Below, piece after piece: positions 29,599-38,442 of a stretch of DNA of 64,000 bases. Source of the stretch: Glycomyces sp. YM15 (lineage in GTDB: Bacteria; Actinomycetota; Actinomycetes; Mycobacteriales; Micromonosporaceae); NCBI RefSeq assembly GCF_016918015.1, contig NZ_JAERMK010000004.1, positions 1 through 64,000 of the forward strand, read 5' to 3'. Position 1 is the stretch's first letter. Every line of letters starts with the position of its first letter. The translations under genes and the position numbers were made by a program. Under the pieces are notes generated by a model, which made no database searches, was not told the origin of the DNA, and was given only the letters and a program-made list of their open reading frames with translations.

Positions 29599-30327
29599 TC
29601 AAAGGGCGGCCGCCGCAATGACCATGATCGCTCCGCCCGCCGCGAGCAGCAGGGCGGCGTTCTCCACGTGGCGGGCGTGGACGCGGGGCGCAAGGACACT
29701 GCCGAGAACGGCGCCCGCCCCGACCGCCGCGAGGATGCTGGCCCAGACGGAGAATGGGACCGCGACGCGGGGTGCGGCTGCAATGGCGATGACGTTGGTG
29801 ACGGCGGAGGCGGCTTGCACGGTCGGCACGAACGTCGGTCCGCGCCAGGCGGTTCCGGCCGCGTAGACCGCCAGCGGCGGTCCGCTCAAGCCGGCGGCGA
29901 CGCCGAAGGCCCCCGCGGCGGCTCCCGCCGAGATCCGGGCCAGCGTCGTGTCCCGCATCGGACGACCGTGCGCTCGAAGCCAGTACGTCAACGCGATCGC
30001 GGCCAGCACGATGACCCCGATGGCCGTTTGGACCACCGTCGGATCGACGCTTCGGAGCCGGTGCGCGACCGGGACGATCACGATCGCGGCGGTGGCGGCG
30101 ATCGTGACGGCGCGGCGCAAGTCGACGAATCGGATCGCGCTCGCGAGAATCGTCAGGTTCAGCACGAGCGCGGCGATGTTGCTCAGCGGCACCGCGGTGG
30201 CGGGCCCGAAGACGAGGCTGAGCGCGGGCGCGCTGATGAGCGCGATGCCGATGCCGGTGATCCGCTGGGAGACGCTGCCGATCGCGACCACGATGCCGAC
30301 CAGCGCGAGGGTGAGGGGGTCGATCAC
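29599..30327 (-). CDS. TSUP (TauE/SafE)-family membrane exporter
   Basis: 242 residues, about seven or eight hydrophobic helices, starting PLTLALVGIVVAIGSVSQRITGIG, the form of the first TSUP helix and its re-entrant glycine-rich loop, repeated at GAFGVAAGLSGPPLAVY in the second half. The family exports sulfite, sulfoacetate or related anions. It lies 3 bp after a HutC-type GntR regulator, itself after a LysR gene, and near a YeiH exporter, all of which point to sulfite or organosulfonate handling. Confidence 0.85.
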   Translation of the reverse strand: MIDPLTLALVGIVVAIGSVSQRITGIGIALISAPALSLVFGPATAVPLSNIAALVLNLTILASAIRFVDLRRAVTIAATAAIVIVPVAHRLRSVDPTVVQTAIGVIVLAAIALTYWLRAHGRPMRDTTLARISAGAAAGAFGVAAGLSGPPLAVYAAGTAWRGPTFVPTVQAASAVTNVIAIAAAPRVAVPFSVWASILAAVGAGAVLGSVLAPRVHARHVENAALLLAAGGAIMVIAAAAL

Positions 30328-30330
30328 CGA

Positions 30331-31053
30331 TCAGGCCGGCGGTTCGCGCGTCAGTCTGGTGGCGAAGGAGATCAGGTCGCCCCGGTAGTGGAGCAGCTCG
30401 TAGTCGATCGGGCGCTGACCGGTCGTGTACGTGGTCCGCGCTATGCGCAGCACCGGTGCGCCCGGCTCGGTCTCCAGCCTGGCGGCCAACCCGCCGTCGG
30501 CGACGATCGCCTCCAGCCGGTAGGTCGCCTCGATGAGCGGGATGCCGTACTTGTCCTCCAGCAGCCGGAAGATCGGTTCCTCGCTCAGGTCCTCCGAAGC
30601 GACTCGGGCGCCGATCTCCTCGGGCAGCCAGGTCTGGTCGAACGAGACCGGGTGGCCCTCGGCGAGTCGGACCCGCTCGATGAACCTCGCCTTGCCTCCG
30701 GCGGGAAGCCCCAGTGCGGCGGCCGCCTCGCGGTCGGCCGTCCGGACTTCGGAAGTGGTCACTCGGGCCGACGCACCGAGGCCGACGGCTTCCATGTCCT
30801 CGACGAAGCCGGTGAGCGCGGTCAGCTGCTGCTCGATCCGGGGCCGGGCGACGAAGGTCCCACGGCCCTGCTCGACGACGACCAGTCCGCGAGCCGCGAG
30901 GTTCTGGATCGCGTGTCGCACCGTGATCCGGCTGACCGCGAACTGCTGGATCAGTTCGTCCTCGGTGGGGAGTCGGTCGCCGGGTCGGAGGTCGTCGCGG
31001 ATGCGGAGGGCGAGGGCGTCCTCGATCTGGGCGTACAAGGGCTGTCGCGGCAT
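30331..31053 (-). CDS. GntR-family regulator, HutC subfamily (UTRA domain)
   Basis: 240 residues. The winged helix-turn-helix is at the N-terminus (PGDRLPTEDELIQQFAVSRITVRHAIQNLAARGLV...GRGTFVA) and a UTRA ligand-binding domain follows (about 90-240; RLAEGHPVSFDQTWLP, ending YELLHYRGDLISFATRLTR). It sits between the LysR gene (15-bp gap) and the TSUP exporter (3-bp gap). A second HutC regulator (33239-34042) heads the other arm of the locus, and the two proteins share the C-terminal pattern, so they may sense related ligands. The A+T-rich 31056-31079 gap may carry its own promoter. Confidence 0.9.
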   Translation of the reverse strand: MPRQPLYAQIEDALALRIRDDLRPGDRLPTEDELIQQFAVSRITVRHAIQNLAARGLVVVEQGRGTFVARPRIEQQLTALTGFVEDMEAVGLGASARVTTSEVRTADREAAAALGLPAGGKARFIERVRLAEGHPVSFDQTWLPEEIGARVASEDLSEEPIFRLLEDKYGIPLIEATYRLEAIVADGGLAARLETEPGAPVLRIARTTYTTGQRPIDYELLHYRGDLISFATRLTREPPA

Positions 31054-31068
31054 GGATTCAACATAACA

Positions 31069-31968
31069 TCATAATGAATTTCCCAGGCGCGCCGCTCGCA
31101 TCACCGCCCGAGCGACCTCAGGCAGCGTGTCGTGCGGGCGGACCACCGCCCAGAAGTCCCTTCCGAGATCGAGGCCGGTGACCTCGACGCCCACCAGCCG
31201 GCCCTCGGCGAGTTCGGGCCGCAGGCTCAGTTCGGAGAGGACGACCGGACCGACGCCGGCCGCCGCGGCCGCCTTCAAGGCGGCGTTCGAGGCGAGGGTC
31301 GTGCCCGGGGTCAGGGTGAGGCCGTGCGCTGCGAGCGCGGATTCGAGGGTGTCCCGGGTTCCCGATCCGATCTCGCGGACCAGTACACCGGCCTCCGCGA
31401 GTTCACGCGGTCCGATGCCGTCCCGGTCGGCCCATGGGTGCGAGGGAGGGACCGCCACCAGGAGCCGGTCGCCGCCGATCCGGTGCCGGCGCAGACCGGG
31501 GAGGCGAGTCGAGGTCTCCACGAACCCCAAGGCCGCCTTGCCTTCGCGGACCAGGGCGGCGACCTCGGTGGAGTTCCCGACGGTGACCGTGAGGTGGACC
31601 TCGGGATGATGCCGCGTCATGTCGGCGAGCCAGGCCGGCGCGCGGTGCTCGGCGATCGTCATGCTCACCGCCACCGACATGTCGTGGCGCTGGGTCGTGC
31701 GGAGCATGGCGACCGAGGTCGTGAAGTTCTGCGCGGCGCTGAGCAGGAGGGTCGCCCAGTCCACCACCACCTTGCCGGCGGGGGTGAGCGCGGTGCCCCG
31801 GTTCGAACGGATCAGGATCGGGACGCCGAGCTGCCGTTCGAGACGGGTCATCCGGCGGCTCGCCTGGGGCTGGGAAAGGCCGTGTGCGGCGGCCGCCGCC
31901 CCGATGCTCCCGTGGGTGGCGACGTCGGCGAGCAACTGGAGATCCGCCAGGTCGGGGACGCTTGCCAT
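31069..31968 (-). CDS. LysR-family transcriptional regulator
   Basis: 299 residues. N-terminal helix-turn-helix (LADLQLLADVATHGSIGAAAAAHGLSQPQASRRMTRLERQLG) and a periplasmic-binding-type effector domain (VHLTVTVGNSTEVAALVREGKAALGFVE...). The ATG at 31968 is chosen as the start of the DNA-binding helix; the longer open frame upstream overlaps the divergent gene. It is separated by 71 bp from the divergent YeiH exporter gene, the same pairing as enterobacterial yeiE-yeiH, where the regulator responds to sulfite. It probably controls that exporter and the TSUP arm. Confidence 0.9.
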   Translation of the reverse strand: MASVPDLADLQLLADVATHGSIGAAAAAHGLSQPQASRRMTRLERQLGVPILIRSNRGTALTPAGKVVVDWATLLLSAAQNFTTSVAMLRTTQRHDMSVAVSMTIAEHRAPAWLADMTRHHPEVHLTVTVGNSTEVAALVREGKAALGFVETSTRLPGLRRHRIGGDRLLVAVPPSHPWADRDGIGPRELAEAGVLVREIGSGTRDTLESALAAHGLTLTPGTTLASNAALKAAAAAGVGPVVLSELSLRPELAEGRLVGVEVTGLDLGRDFWAVVRPHDTLPEVARAVMRAARLGNSL

Positions 31969-32039
31969 GCGTGGAGTGTATGGCAGGGATGCCGAATCGA
32001 CGACTACCGCACGACCGCGGCCGCTCATAACTTGAGCGC

Positions 32040-33044
32040 ATGACCGCACCCCCGGGACCGCTGCTCCCCCGCACCTCCGAACCCGTGATCGCCCTCGGCT
32101 GGTTGACGTTCGGCGTCGCCGGCTCCTGGCTTGCACACCTGCTCGTCCCGGCCGTGGGACTCCTGACCTGGGCGATCGTGCTCGGCCTGGCGGCCGGCAA
32201 CACCCGCGCCGTGCGACAGGGCGTCCGCCTCCCGCTGGCCGCCTTCACCAAACGCCTCCTCCGAGCCGGCGTCGTACTGCTCGGGCTGGGGCTGTCGGTC
32301 GGCGCCGTCCTCTCCCTCGGTTTCCCGATACTCGGGCTGGTGGCCGCGGTCCTGGTGCTCACCCTGGCGGCGACGACGTGGCTCGGGCTTCGCCTGGGGC
32401 TCGGCGGTCCGCGGAGTCTGCTTCTGGGGACCGGGTTCGCGATCTGCGGGGCCTCCGCGATCGCGGCGATGGAGGAGCACGCCGACGCCAGTGAGGAGGA
32501 CGTCGCCGTCGCGGTCGGAATGGTGACCCTCTTCGGGACGGCCGCCATGGTCGCCCTACCACTGCTGCGACATCCGCTGGGGTTGTCGGACGCCGCTTTC
32601 GGCGTCTGGGTCGGCGCCAGCGTGCACGAAGTCGGCCAGGTCGTCGGGGCCGCCAGCGGCGCCGGTGCCTTCGCGCTGGGACTCGCGGTGGTCGTCAAAC
32701 TGACCCGGGTGTTGCTGCTGGCTCCGGTGGTGTTGGCGGTCGCGACGTGGCAGCGTCGGCGGGTCCGGCGCACCGGGGGCGCGGTGCCGCCGGTGATGCC
32801 GATGTTCGTCGTCGGGTTCCTGCTCTGCGTTGCCGTGCGCGCAACGGGATTGCTCCCGGACGGTCTTCTTGCGGCAGTGGGGGTGCTGCAGCAGGTGGCG
32901 CTTGCCGCCGCACTGTTCGGGATGGGTACCGCTGTCCGGCTCCGGGCCTTGGCCGCCCGCAGCGGTCCGGCGCTGGCGGTGGCCGCCGCCTCGACGCTGC
33001 TCATCGCCGGGATCTCCCTGGCGGGCGTCCTGGTGCTGGCATGA
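32040..33044 (+). CDS. YeiH-type putative sulfate/sulfite exporter
   Basis: 334 residues, nine or ten predicted helices. Family hallmarks are the GTGFAICGASAIAA motif around residue 125, followed by a charged stretch (MEEHADASEEDVAVAVGMVTLFGT), and WVGASVHEVGQVVGAAS near residue 195. This is the PF03601 family (YeiH). A -10-like TAACTT ends about 6 nt before the ATG and no Shine-Dalgarno is seen, so it may be leaderless. It is divergent from the LysR gene and 194 bp upstream of the GntR-led operon. The substrate is uncertain; sulfite, sulfonates and taurine have been proposed for the family. Confidence 0.87.
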   Translation: MTAPPGPLLPRTSEPVIALGWLTFGVAGSWLAHLLVPAVGLLTWAIVLGLAAGNTRAVRQGVRLPLAAFTKRLLRAGVVLLGLGLSVGAVLSLGFPILGLVAAVLVLTLAATTWLGLRLGLGGPRSLLLGTGFAICGASAIAAMEEHADASEEDVAVAVGMVTLFGTAAMVALPLLRHPLGLSDAAFGVWVGASVHEVGQVVGAASGAGAFALGLAVVVKLTRVLLLAPVVLAVATWQRRRVRRTGGAVPPVMPMFVVGFLLCVAVRATGLLPDGLLAAVGVLQQVALAAALFGMGTAVRLRALAARSGPALAVAAASTLLIAGISLAGVLVLA

Positions 33045-33238
33045 CGCCGGTCTCGCCTTCCCCCTGGTCATTGGCCGCGGAATCGCCCTGGCGGAACCCG
33101 CCGTATTCGCGGCGGATCTCACTCGACGGCACCATTCCCACTGTTCAAAGCAGGGGTGCAGGTCAGAGAGGGTGGCGTAACCGTCGAGAAACTGCAGCAG
33201 GTGCCAGTGTGAAACCCACCACCCGAAGTATCTGCCAC

Positions 33239-34042
33239 ATGAGAGCCACCAAGACGGGACCGACGGTAGCGGACGGACGACGCTCCGGGCCGGTCCGACG
33301 CATCCGGGACGTGCTGCGCACCCGGATCCTCGAGGGCGTCTACGGCGCCCGGCCGCTGCCGTCCGAGGCCCACTTGGCAATGGAGTTCAACGCCAGCCGC
33401 AACGTGGTCCGCGAGGTGCTCGCGCTGCTCCGCGACGAAGGACTGGTCACCCGGATCCAGGGCTCCGGCACGTTCGTGGTCTCGGCGAAATGCGACCACG
33501 GACTCGACCGGCTCCGCGGACTGGCCGAGACCTTCGAAGCGCGCCACCCGCGCGTCGCCAACCGGATCCTGCTGGCCGAGCTCGTCCCCGCGGTGCCGCT
33601 CGTCGCCGAGCGGCTGGGGGTCGAGCCCGGCGCACCGGTGGTGGTCCTGGAGCGGCTCCGGATCCTCGACGGCGAACCGGTGTCGCTCGACGCCAGCTAC
33701 CTGCCCGCAGATGTGGGCGAGCCGCTGCTGGGCCAGGACCTGGAGCACCGCGACGTCTTCGCGATCATCGAATCCGAACTCGGGCTGCCGCTCGGCGAGG
33801 CCCGGGTCGTCATCGAATCGGTCGCGGCCGATCCGGCCGTCGCCGGAGTCCTGGAGGTCCCCGTCGGTTCCCCGCTGCTCTTCGTGGAGCGGCTCGCCTA
33901 CACCTGCGACGGGCGACCGGTCGACCTCGAGTTCCTCCGCTTCCGCGGTGACCGGATCTCCTTGTCGACCATGATCGTCCGCCGCCCCTTCCACAATCCG
34001 TTCCTCCCAGAGCCCGGCGAACGCCCGGGAGAGAGAAAGTGA
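33239..34042 (+). CDS. GntR-family regulator, HutC subfamily, heading the flavoprotein/KorAB operon
   Basis: 267 residues. Winged helix-turn-helix (ARPLPSEAHLAMEFNASRNVVREVLALLRDEGLVTRIQGSGTFVVS) plus UTRA domain (DGEPVSLDASYLP; ending VDLEFLRFRGDRISLSTMI). The start is uncertain: the ATG at 33239 has no clear ribosome site and an in-frame GTG at 33209 would add ten residues. The stop overlaps the next gene's GTG start (GTGA), tying the regulator to the operon it probably controls. A non-coding stretch of 194 bp separates it from the YeiH gene. Confidence 0.87.
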   Translation: MRATKTGPTVADGRRSGPVRRIRDVLRTRILEGVYGARPLPSEAHLAMEFNASRNVVREVLALLRDEGLVTRIQGSGTFVVSAKCDHGLDRLRGLAETFEARHPRVANRILLAELVPAVPLVAERLGVEPGAPVVVLERLRILDGEPVSLDASYLPADVGEPLLGQDLEHRDVFAIIESELGLPLGEARVVIESVAADPAVAGVLEVPVGSPLLFVERLAYTCDGRPVDLEFLRFRGDRISLSTMIVRRPFHNPFLPEPGERPGERK

Positions 34043-35820
34043 GTGACCCGATGGAGATTCCCCACGTGGCCGACCGGCGCCATCTCGAATGCGACGTGCT
34101 CGTCGTCGGCGGCGGCACCGCCGGCACGATGGCAGCGCTCACCGCGGCGCGCCACGGCGCTTCGGTGCTGATCATGGAAAAGGCCCACGTCCGGCACTCC
34201 GGTGCGCTCGCGATGGGCATGGACGGGGTCAACAACGCCGTCGTGCCCGGCAAGGCCACCCCCGAGGACTACGTCGCCGACATCACCATCGCCAATGACG
34301 GCATCATCAACCAGCGGACGATCTACCAGACCGCGACGCGCGGCTTCGAGATGGTGCAGCGCTTGGAGTCCTACGGCGTGAAGTTCGAGAAGGACGAGCA
34401 CGACGAGTACGCCGTCCGCAAAGTGCACCGCTCCGGCAGCTACGTCCTGCCGATGCCTGAAGGCAAAGAGGTCAAGAAGGTCCTCTACCGGGAGCTCCGG
34501 TCCCGAGGCGTCCGCGCCAAAGTCCAGATGACCAACCGGGTGATGCCGGTCCGAGTGCTCACCGAGAACGGCAGAGCGGTCGGCGCGGTCGGCTTCGACA
34601 CCCGCAGCGGCGAGTTCGTCACCGTCGCGGCCGGGGCGGTCATCCTGGCCGCCGGCGCGTGCGGCCGCCTCGGCCTCCCCGCCAGCGGCTACCTCTACGG
34701 CACCTATGAGAACCCGACCAACGCCGGCGACGGCTACGCGATGGCCTACCACGCGGGCGCCGAACTCAGCGGCATCGAATGCTTCCAGATCAACCCGCTC
34801 ATCAAGGACTACAACGGCCCGGCCTGCGCCTACGTCGCGAATCCCTTCGGCGGCTACACCGTCAACGGCGAAGGCAACCGGTTCGTCGACTGCGACTACT
34901 GGTCGGGCCAGATGATGGCCGAGGTGAAACGCGAGATCGACAGCTCCCGCGGGCCCATCTACCTGAAGCTGAGCCACCTCCCCGACGCCACGATCTCGGA
35001 GATCGAGGGGATCCTGCACACCACCGAGCGGCCCACCCGCGGCACCTTCCACGCCGGCCGCGGCACCGACTACCGCGAACGCGACATCGAGATGCACATC
35101 TCGGAGATCGGACTGTGCAGCGGCCACTCGTCATCGGGCGTGTGGGTCGACGAGCACGCCCGAACCACCGTGGCCGGCCTGTACGCCGCGGGCGACATGG
35201 CCTGCGTGCCGCACAACTACATGATCGGCGCCTTCGTCTACGGGGACATCGCCGGTGAAGACGCGGCGGCCTACGCGAAGGGCGCGGCTCGCCCCGAGCT
35301 GCCCGAGGACCAGATCGCCGCCGCCCACGAACTGATCTACAAGCCCGCGTCCAATCCGGACGGTCCGCCGCAGCCCCAGGTGGAGTACAAACTCCGGCGG
35401 TTCGTCAACGACTACCTGCAACCGCCCAAGACGGAGCGGCACCTGTCACTGGGGTTGGAGGCGTTCGAGCGGATGCGCACCGACATCGACCAGATGGGCG
35501 CGCGGACGCCGCACGAGCTGATGCGCTGCGCTGAGGTCACCTTCATCCGCGACTGCGCCGAGATGGCCGCCCGCGCCTCCATGACCCGCACCGAGAGCCG
35601 CTGGGGCCTCTACCACTCCCGCGACGATTGGCCGCTCCAGGACGATGAGAACTGGTTCTGCCACTTGAACCTCAGCAAAGACTCGTCCAGCGGGGAAATG
35701 CGGTTCGACCGGCGGCCGGTGGCGCCGTACATCGTGCCGGTCCCCGGATTCGTCAGGCCCGACGGCGTCCCGGACGCGGCCGCGCCGCGCGCCGGCGAGC
35801 TCGCGGCGGCCTGGCGATGA
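34039..35820 (+). CDS. AprA/fumarate-reductase-like FAD flavoprotein
   Basis: 593 residues. The FAD Rossmann motif is at residues 16-30 (CDVLVVGGGTAGTMAALTA), followed by an EKAHVRHSGALAMGMDG loop, an ILAAGACGRLGLP strand and a C-terminal VAGLYAAGDMACVPHNY FAD motif. The helical end (ESRWGLYHSRDDWP...DNWFCHLNLS) resembles the alpha subunit of adenylylsulfate reductase more than succinate dehydrogenase. It starts with GTG overlapping the GntR stop, and its stop overlaps the HEAT gene's start. With the small two-cluster ferredoxin at 36769 it would form an AprAB-like two-electron enzyme. The substrate is unknown; sulfite or an organosulfur compound is inferred from the flanking exporters. Confidence 0.85.
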   Translation: MSDPMEIPHVADRRHLECDVLVVGGGTAGTMAALTAARHGASVLIMEKAHVRHSGALAMGMDGVNNAVVPGKATPEDYVADITIANDGIINQRTIYQTATRGFEMVQRLESYGVKFEKDEHDEYAVRKVHRSGSYVLPMPEGKEVKKVLYRELRSRGVRAKVQMTNRVMPVRVLTENGRAVGAVGFDTRSGEFVTVAAGAVILAAGACGRLGLPASGYLYGTYENPTNAGDGYAMAYHAGAELSGIECFQINPLIKDYNGPACAYVANPFGGYTVNGEGNRFVDCDYWSGQMMAEVKREIDSSRGPIYLKLSHLPDATISEIEGILHTTERPTRGTFHAGRGTDYRERDIEMHISEIGLCSGHSSSGVWVDEHARTTVAGLYAAGDMACVPHNYMIGAFVYGDIAGEDAAAYAKGAARPELPEDQIAAAHELIYKPASNPDGPPQPQVEYKLRRFVNDYLQPPKTERHLSLGLEAFERMRTDIDQMGARTPHELMRCAEVTFIRDCAEMAARASMTRTESRWGLYHSRDDWPLQDDENWFCHLNLSKDSSSGEMRFDRRPVAPYIVPVPGFVRPDGVPDAAAPRAGELAAAWR

Positions 35821-36734
35821 GCGCGCAGAGCGGCCGGATCCTGGCCCTGCTGGAACTCGTGGACGAAGCCCCGGACGTCGAAGACCTGTCCGCCTACCTC
35901 GCCGATCCGGACCCGGAGGTGCGGCGCACCGCCCTCTCGGTGCTGAGCGAGGCCGCCGGCGACTGGGCGGAGGCCTCACCGGTGTTCGCCTCGGCACTCC
36001 TGGACGACGAGGCGGCCGTGCGCCTTCGCGCAGCCGACCTGCTGCGCGAACTGCGAGAGGTCATCGAGCCGAGCCCCGCGTTCGAGTCCGGCCTGCGGGC
36101 GGCCCTCGACCACCCCGAGGCCGCGATCCGGGTCGCGGCGATCGGTGCACTGTGGCGGCACCGCCTCACCGGCGAGGCGGAACTCGGCGCGGCCCTGCGC
36201 GACCCCGACGAGCGGGTGCGCCGCGAAGTGGTGCTCGGGATGGTTTCGCTGGACGATCTCGACGGCCTCGCCGTCGCCTCCGCCGACGCGTCGCCCCGGG
36301 TGCGGATCGCCGCCGCCCGTGGTGTGGGCGCCGTCGGCGACCCGCGCGGGATCGCCACCCTCACCCGGATGCACGACGATGAGGATTCGCTGGTCCGTGC
36401 CGCCGCATTGGGCGCACTGGCGCAGACCGGCTGCACCGACGACGCGGCCGGTCTCGCGGTCAGGGCCCTCGACGATCCCTCCTGGGAGGTCCGCCAGGCC
36501 GCGGCGACCGCGCTGGCCGAATCGAGCGTTTCAGCCACTGTGGACCCGCTCATCACGGCCTCGACCGATCCGAACCTCGATGTCAGGAAGGCCGCTGTCA
36601 AGGCGCTCATGCCTCGACTGGCCGACCACCCGCAGGTGCGCGAGGCCCTGCTCCGCGCCCAAGGAGACGTGGACGCCGATGTCCGCGCCTACGCCCGCAT
36701 AGCCCTGGAAGCCCACCCCGACCCCCGCGGCTGA
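35817..36734 (+). CDS. HEAT-repeat protein
   Basis: 305 residues made almost wholly of about nine alpha-helical HEAT-like repeats, each with a D..VR..A...L core: DPEVRRTALSVL, EAAVRLRAADLL, EAAIRVAAIGAL, DERVRREVVLGM, SPRVRIAAARGV, DSLVRAAALGAL, SWEVRQAAATAL, NLDVRKAAVKAL, DADVRAYARIAL. No signal peptide or catalytic motif. Such solenoids bind partner proteins. Its place between the flavoprotein (4-bp overlap) and the small Fe-S protein suggests that it helps to assemble, load or scaffold that pair. Confidence 0.88.
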   Translation: MSAQSGRILALLELVDEAPDVEDLSAYLADPDPEVRRTALSVLSEAAGDWAEASPVFASALLDDEAAVRLRAADLLRELREVIEPSPAFESGLRAALDHPEAAIRVAAIGALWRHRLTGEAELGAALRDPDERVRREVVLGMVSLDDLDGLAVASADASPRVRIAAARGVGAVGDPRGIATLTRMHDDEDSLVRAAALGALAQTGCTDDAAGLAVRALDDPSWEVRQAAATALAESSVSATVDPLITASTDPNLDVRKAAVKALMPRLADHPQVREALLRAQGDVDADVRAYARIALEAHPDPRG

Positions 36735-36768
36735 ATCTTCGGCCGCACCCCCCACGAGAGGAACCATC

Positions 36769-36996
36769 ATGGCTCAAGCGAACTTCCGCGCCGACGTCCC
36801 GGTCACCGTCGACGAGGCCAAGTGCATCGACGGCTGCACCCTCTGCGTCGACATGTGCCCGTTGGACTCCCTGGCGATCCACCCGGAGACCAAGAAGGCC
36901 TACATGCACGTCGACGAATGCTGGTACTGCGGCCCCTGCGCCGCCCGCTGCCCCGTCGACGCCGTCACCGTCAACATCCCCTACCTGCTCCGCTGA
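36769..36996 (+). CDS. AprB-like 2[4Fe-4S] ferredoxin-type protein
   Basis: 75 residues. Two four-cysteine clusters: CIDGCTLCVDMCP (a C-x3-C-x2-C-x3-C variant) at about 18-30 and CWYCGPCAARCP at about 48-59. This uneven first motif and the CWYCGPC second motif resemble the beta subunit of adenylylsulfate reductase in minimal form, without its long C-terminal tail. It would pass electrons to or from the AprA-like flavoprotein two genes upstream. A GAGAGGAA ribosome site precedes the ATG, and the binding-protein gene starts 12 bp downstream. Confidence 0.88.
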   Translation: MAQANFRADVPVTVDEAKCIDGCTLCVDMCPLDSLAIHPETKKAYMHVDECWYCGPCAARCPVDAVTVNIPYLLR

Positions 36997-37008
36997 AGGA
37001 GGCCGATC

Positions 37009-38418
37009 ATGAACACGAACCGGAAGATCGGGGCCGCCTTCGCCATCGGCGCACTCCTGAGCACCACCGCCTGCGCCGCCGCCGGAGCCGAGGACGGCGT
37101 CGTCCCGGTGGCCGTCGGCTACCAGTCCAAGACCATCAACACGGTCACCGCGGGCACCCTGATGAAAGAACTCGGGCTCTTCGAGGAGCACCTCGACGCC
37201 GCCGCCGAGAAGACCGGCGAGACGTACGACCTGACCTGGCACGACTTCGCCTCCGGGCCGCCGCTGACCGCCGAGATGATCGCCGGAAAAGTCCACATCG
37301 GATCGATGGGCGACTTCCCGCTCTCGGTCAACGGCGCCAAGACCGCCGAGTACGACGACGTCAAGACCAGCTGGGTGAGCGTCACCGGCTACAACCTCAG
37401 CGGCTCGCTGAACCAGATCGTGGTCCCGAACTCGTCCGACGCGACGACGCTCACCGACCTGGAGGGCAAGGTCATCTCGACCAGCCTCGGCTCGACCGCG
37501 CACGGCAACCTGGTGAGCGCGCTCGCAGCGGCCGGCCTGTCGCCCGACGACGTCGAACTGCTCGGCCAGGACCCGCCGGTCGGCGTCACCGCCCTGGAGT
37601 CGGACCAGGTCGACGCACTCGCGCAGTTCGTCCCGTTCCCCCAGCGCGTCATCTTCTCCGGTGAGGGCCGGCTGCTGCACGACGGCGACACAGGGGTTCC
37701 CACCTTCCACGGCGTGGTCGCGTCGGACGCGTACACCGATGAGCATCCCGAAGTGCTGCAAGCGTTCCTGGCCGCGCAGCAGGAGGCCGAGGAGTTCCTT
37801 CACGAGCATCCGCTGGAAGCCGCGATGATGGTCGCTGAGGCCACCGGGCTCCCGCCGGAGGTGGTCTACCTCTACAACGGCCCGAACGGGGCGGTCACCT
37901 TCGACATGACCATCAAGGACGTACTCGTCGGCGCGGTCGAGACCGGCCTGCCGTTCCTGCAGGAACTCGGCGCTCTCGAAACACTCGACCTCGACGAGTT
38001 CGTCGATGAGGATCCGCTGCGCGAACGCTACGGCGCGGCATACGAGGAGACCAAGGCCTCGCTGGCCAACCCGTCGGCGATCACCGGCCACGACGAGATC
38101 TGCGACCTCGACGTCGCCGACCCCGCCACCGCCTCCGAGGCCTGGCCCGCAGGCGAGGAGTCCACGCAGGTCGCCGCCACCCCGACCTGCCTGCTCCGAC
38201 TGGTCGCGCAGGGCGGCGAGTACCGAGCGCTCTACGTCCCTGACACCTCCTCGGGGAACCGGATCTTCGGCGAGCACGCGACCTGGGTGAGCGACCCGAG
38301 CGCGGACGAGAACGCGACCCTGCTGCCGTTCGGCACCGTCGCCGACGCCGACGCGTACGCCATCGAACATGCCGGCTCGCAGGTCATCGATTACCAGACC
38401 GCTCTCACCAGCGTCTGA
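37009..38418 (+). CDS. SsuA/TauA-like ABC substrate-binding lipoprotein with NosL-like C-terminus
   Basis: 469 residues. A lipoprotein-type signal (GALLSTTAC, Cys22) is followed by a nitrate/sulfonate/bicarbonate-type binding fold (about 35-330: [62 protein letters not shown]). The family is normally about 320-350 residues. The extra tail (about 385-469), including [20 protein letters not shown] and [20 protein letters not shown], resembles the end of NosL-type metal-binding lipoproteins. No HisXXMet-type copper site is obvious. It is coupled to a permease and ATPase downstream, so it imports a small anion, perhaps a sulfonate. Confidence 0.82.
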   Translation: MNTNRKIGAAFAIGALLSTTACAAAGAEDGVVPVAVGYQSKTINTVTAGTLMKELGLFEEHLDAAAEKTGETYDLTWHDFASGPPLTAEMIAGKVHIGSMGDFPLSVNGAKTAEYDDVKTSWVSVTGYNLSGSLNQIVVPNSSDATTLTDLEGKVISTSLGSTAHGNLVSALAAAGLSPDDVELLGQDPPVGVTALESDQVDALAQFVPFPQRVIFSGEGRLLHDGDTGVPTFHGVVASDAYTDEHPEVLQAFLAAQQEAEEFLHEHPLEAAMMVAEATGLPPEVVYLYNGPNGAVTFDMTIKDVLVGAVETGLPFLQELGALETLDLDEFVDEDPLRERYGAAYEETKASLANPSAITGHDEICDLDVADPATASEAWPAGEESTQVAATPTCLLRLVAQGGEYRALYVPDTSSGNRIFGEHATWVSDPSADENATLLPFGTVADADAYAIEHAGSQVIDYQTALTSV

Positions 38419-38442
38419 CCGAGCGGAAGGAACCGAACCCCC

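Noticed and set aside
33045-33238. Possible riboswitch or leader between YeiH and the GntR gene
   Set aside because: G-rich with some short pairings, but I could not match it to a known sulfur or cofactor riboswitch consensus or to a cysteine-rich leader peptide.
34876-34885. AACCGGTTCG inside the AprA-like gene
   Set aside because: Only 10 bp match and both flanks depart from the operator; the codons (Asn-Arg-Phe-Val) explain it as coding sequence.
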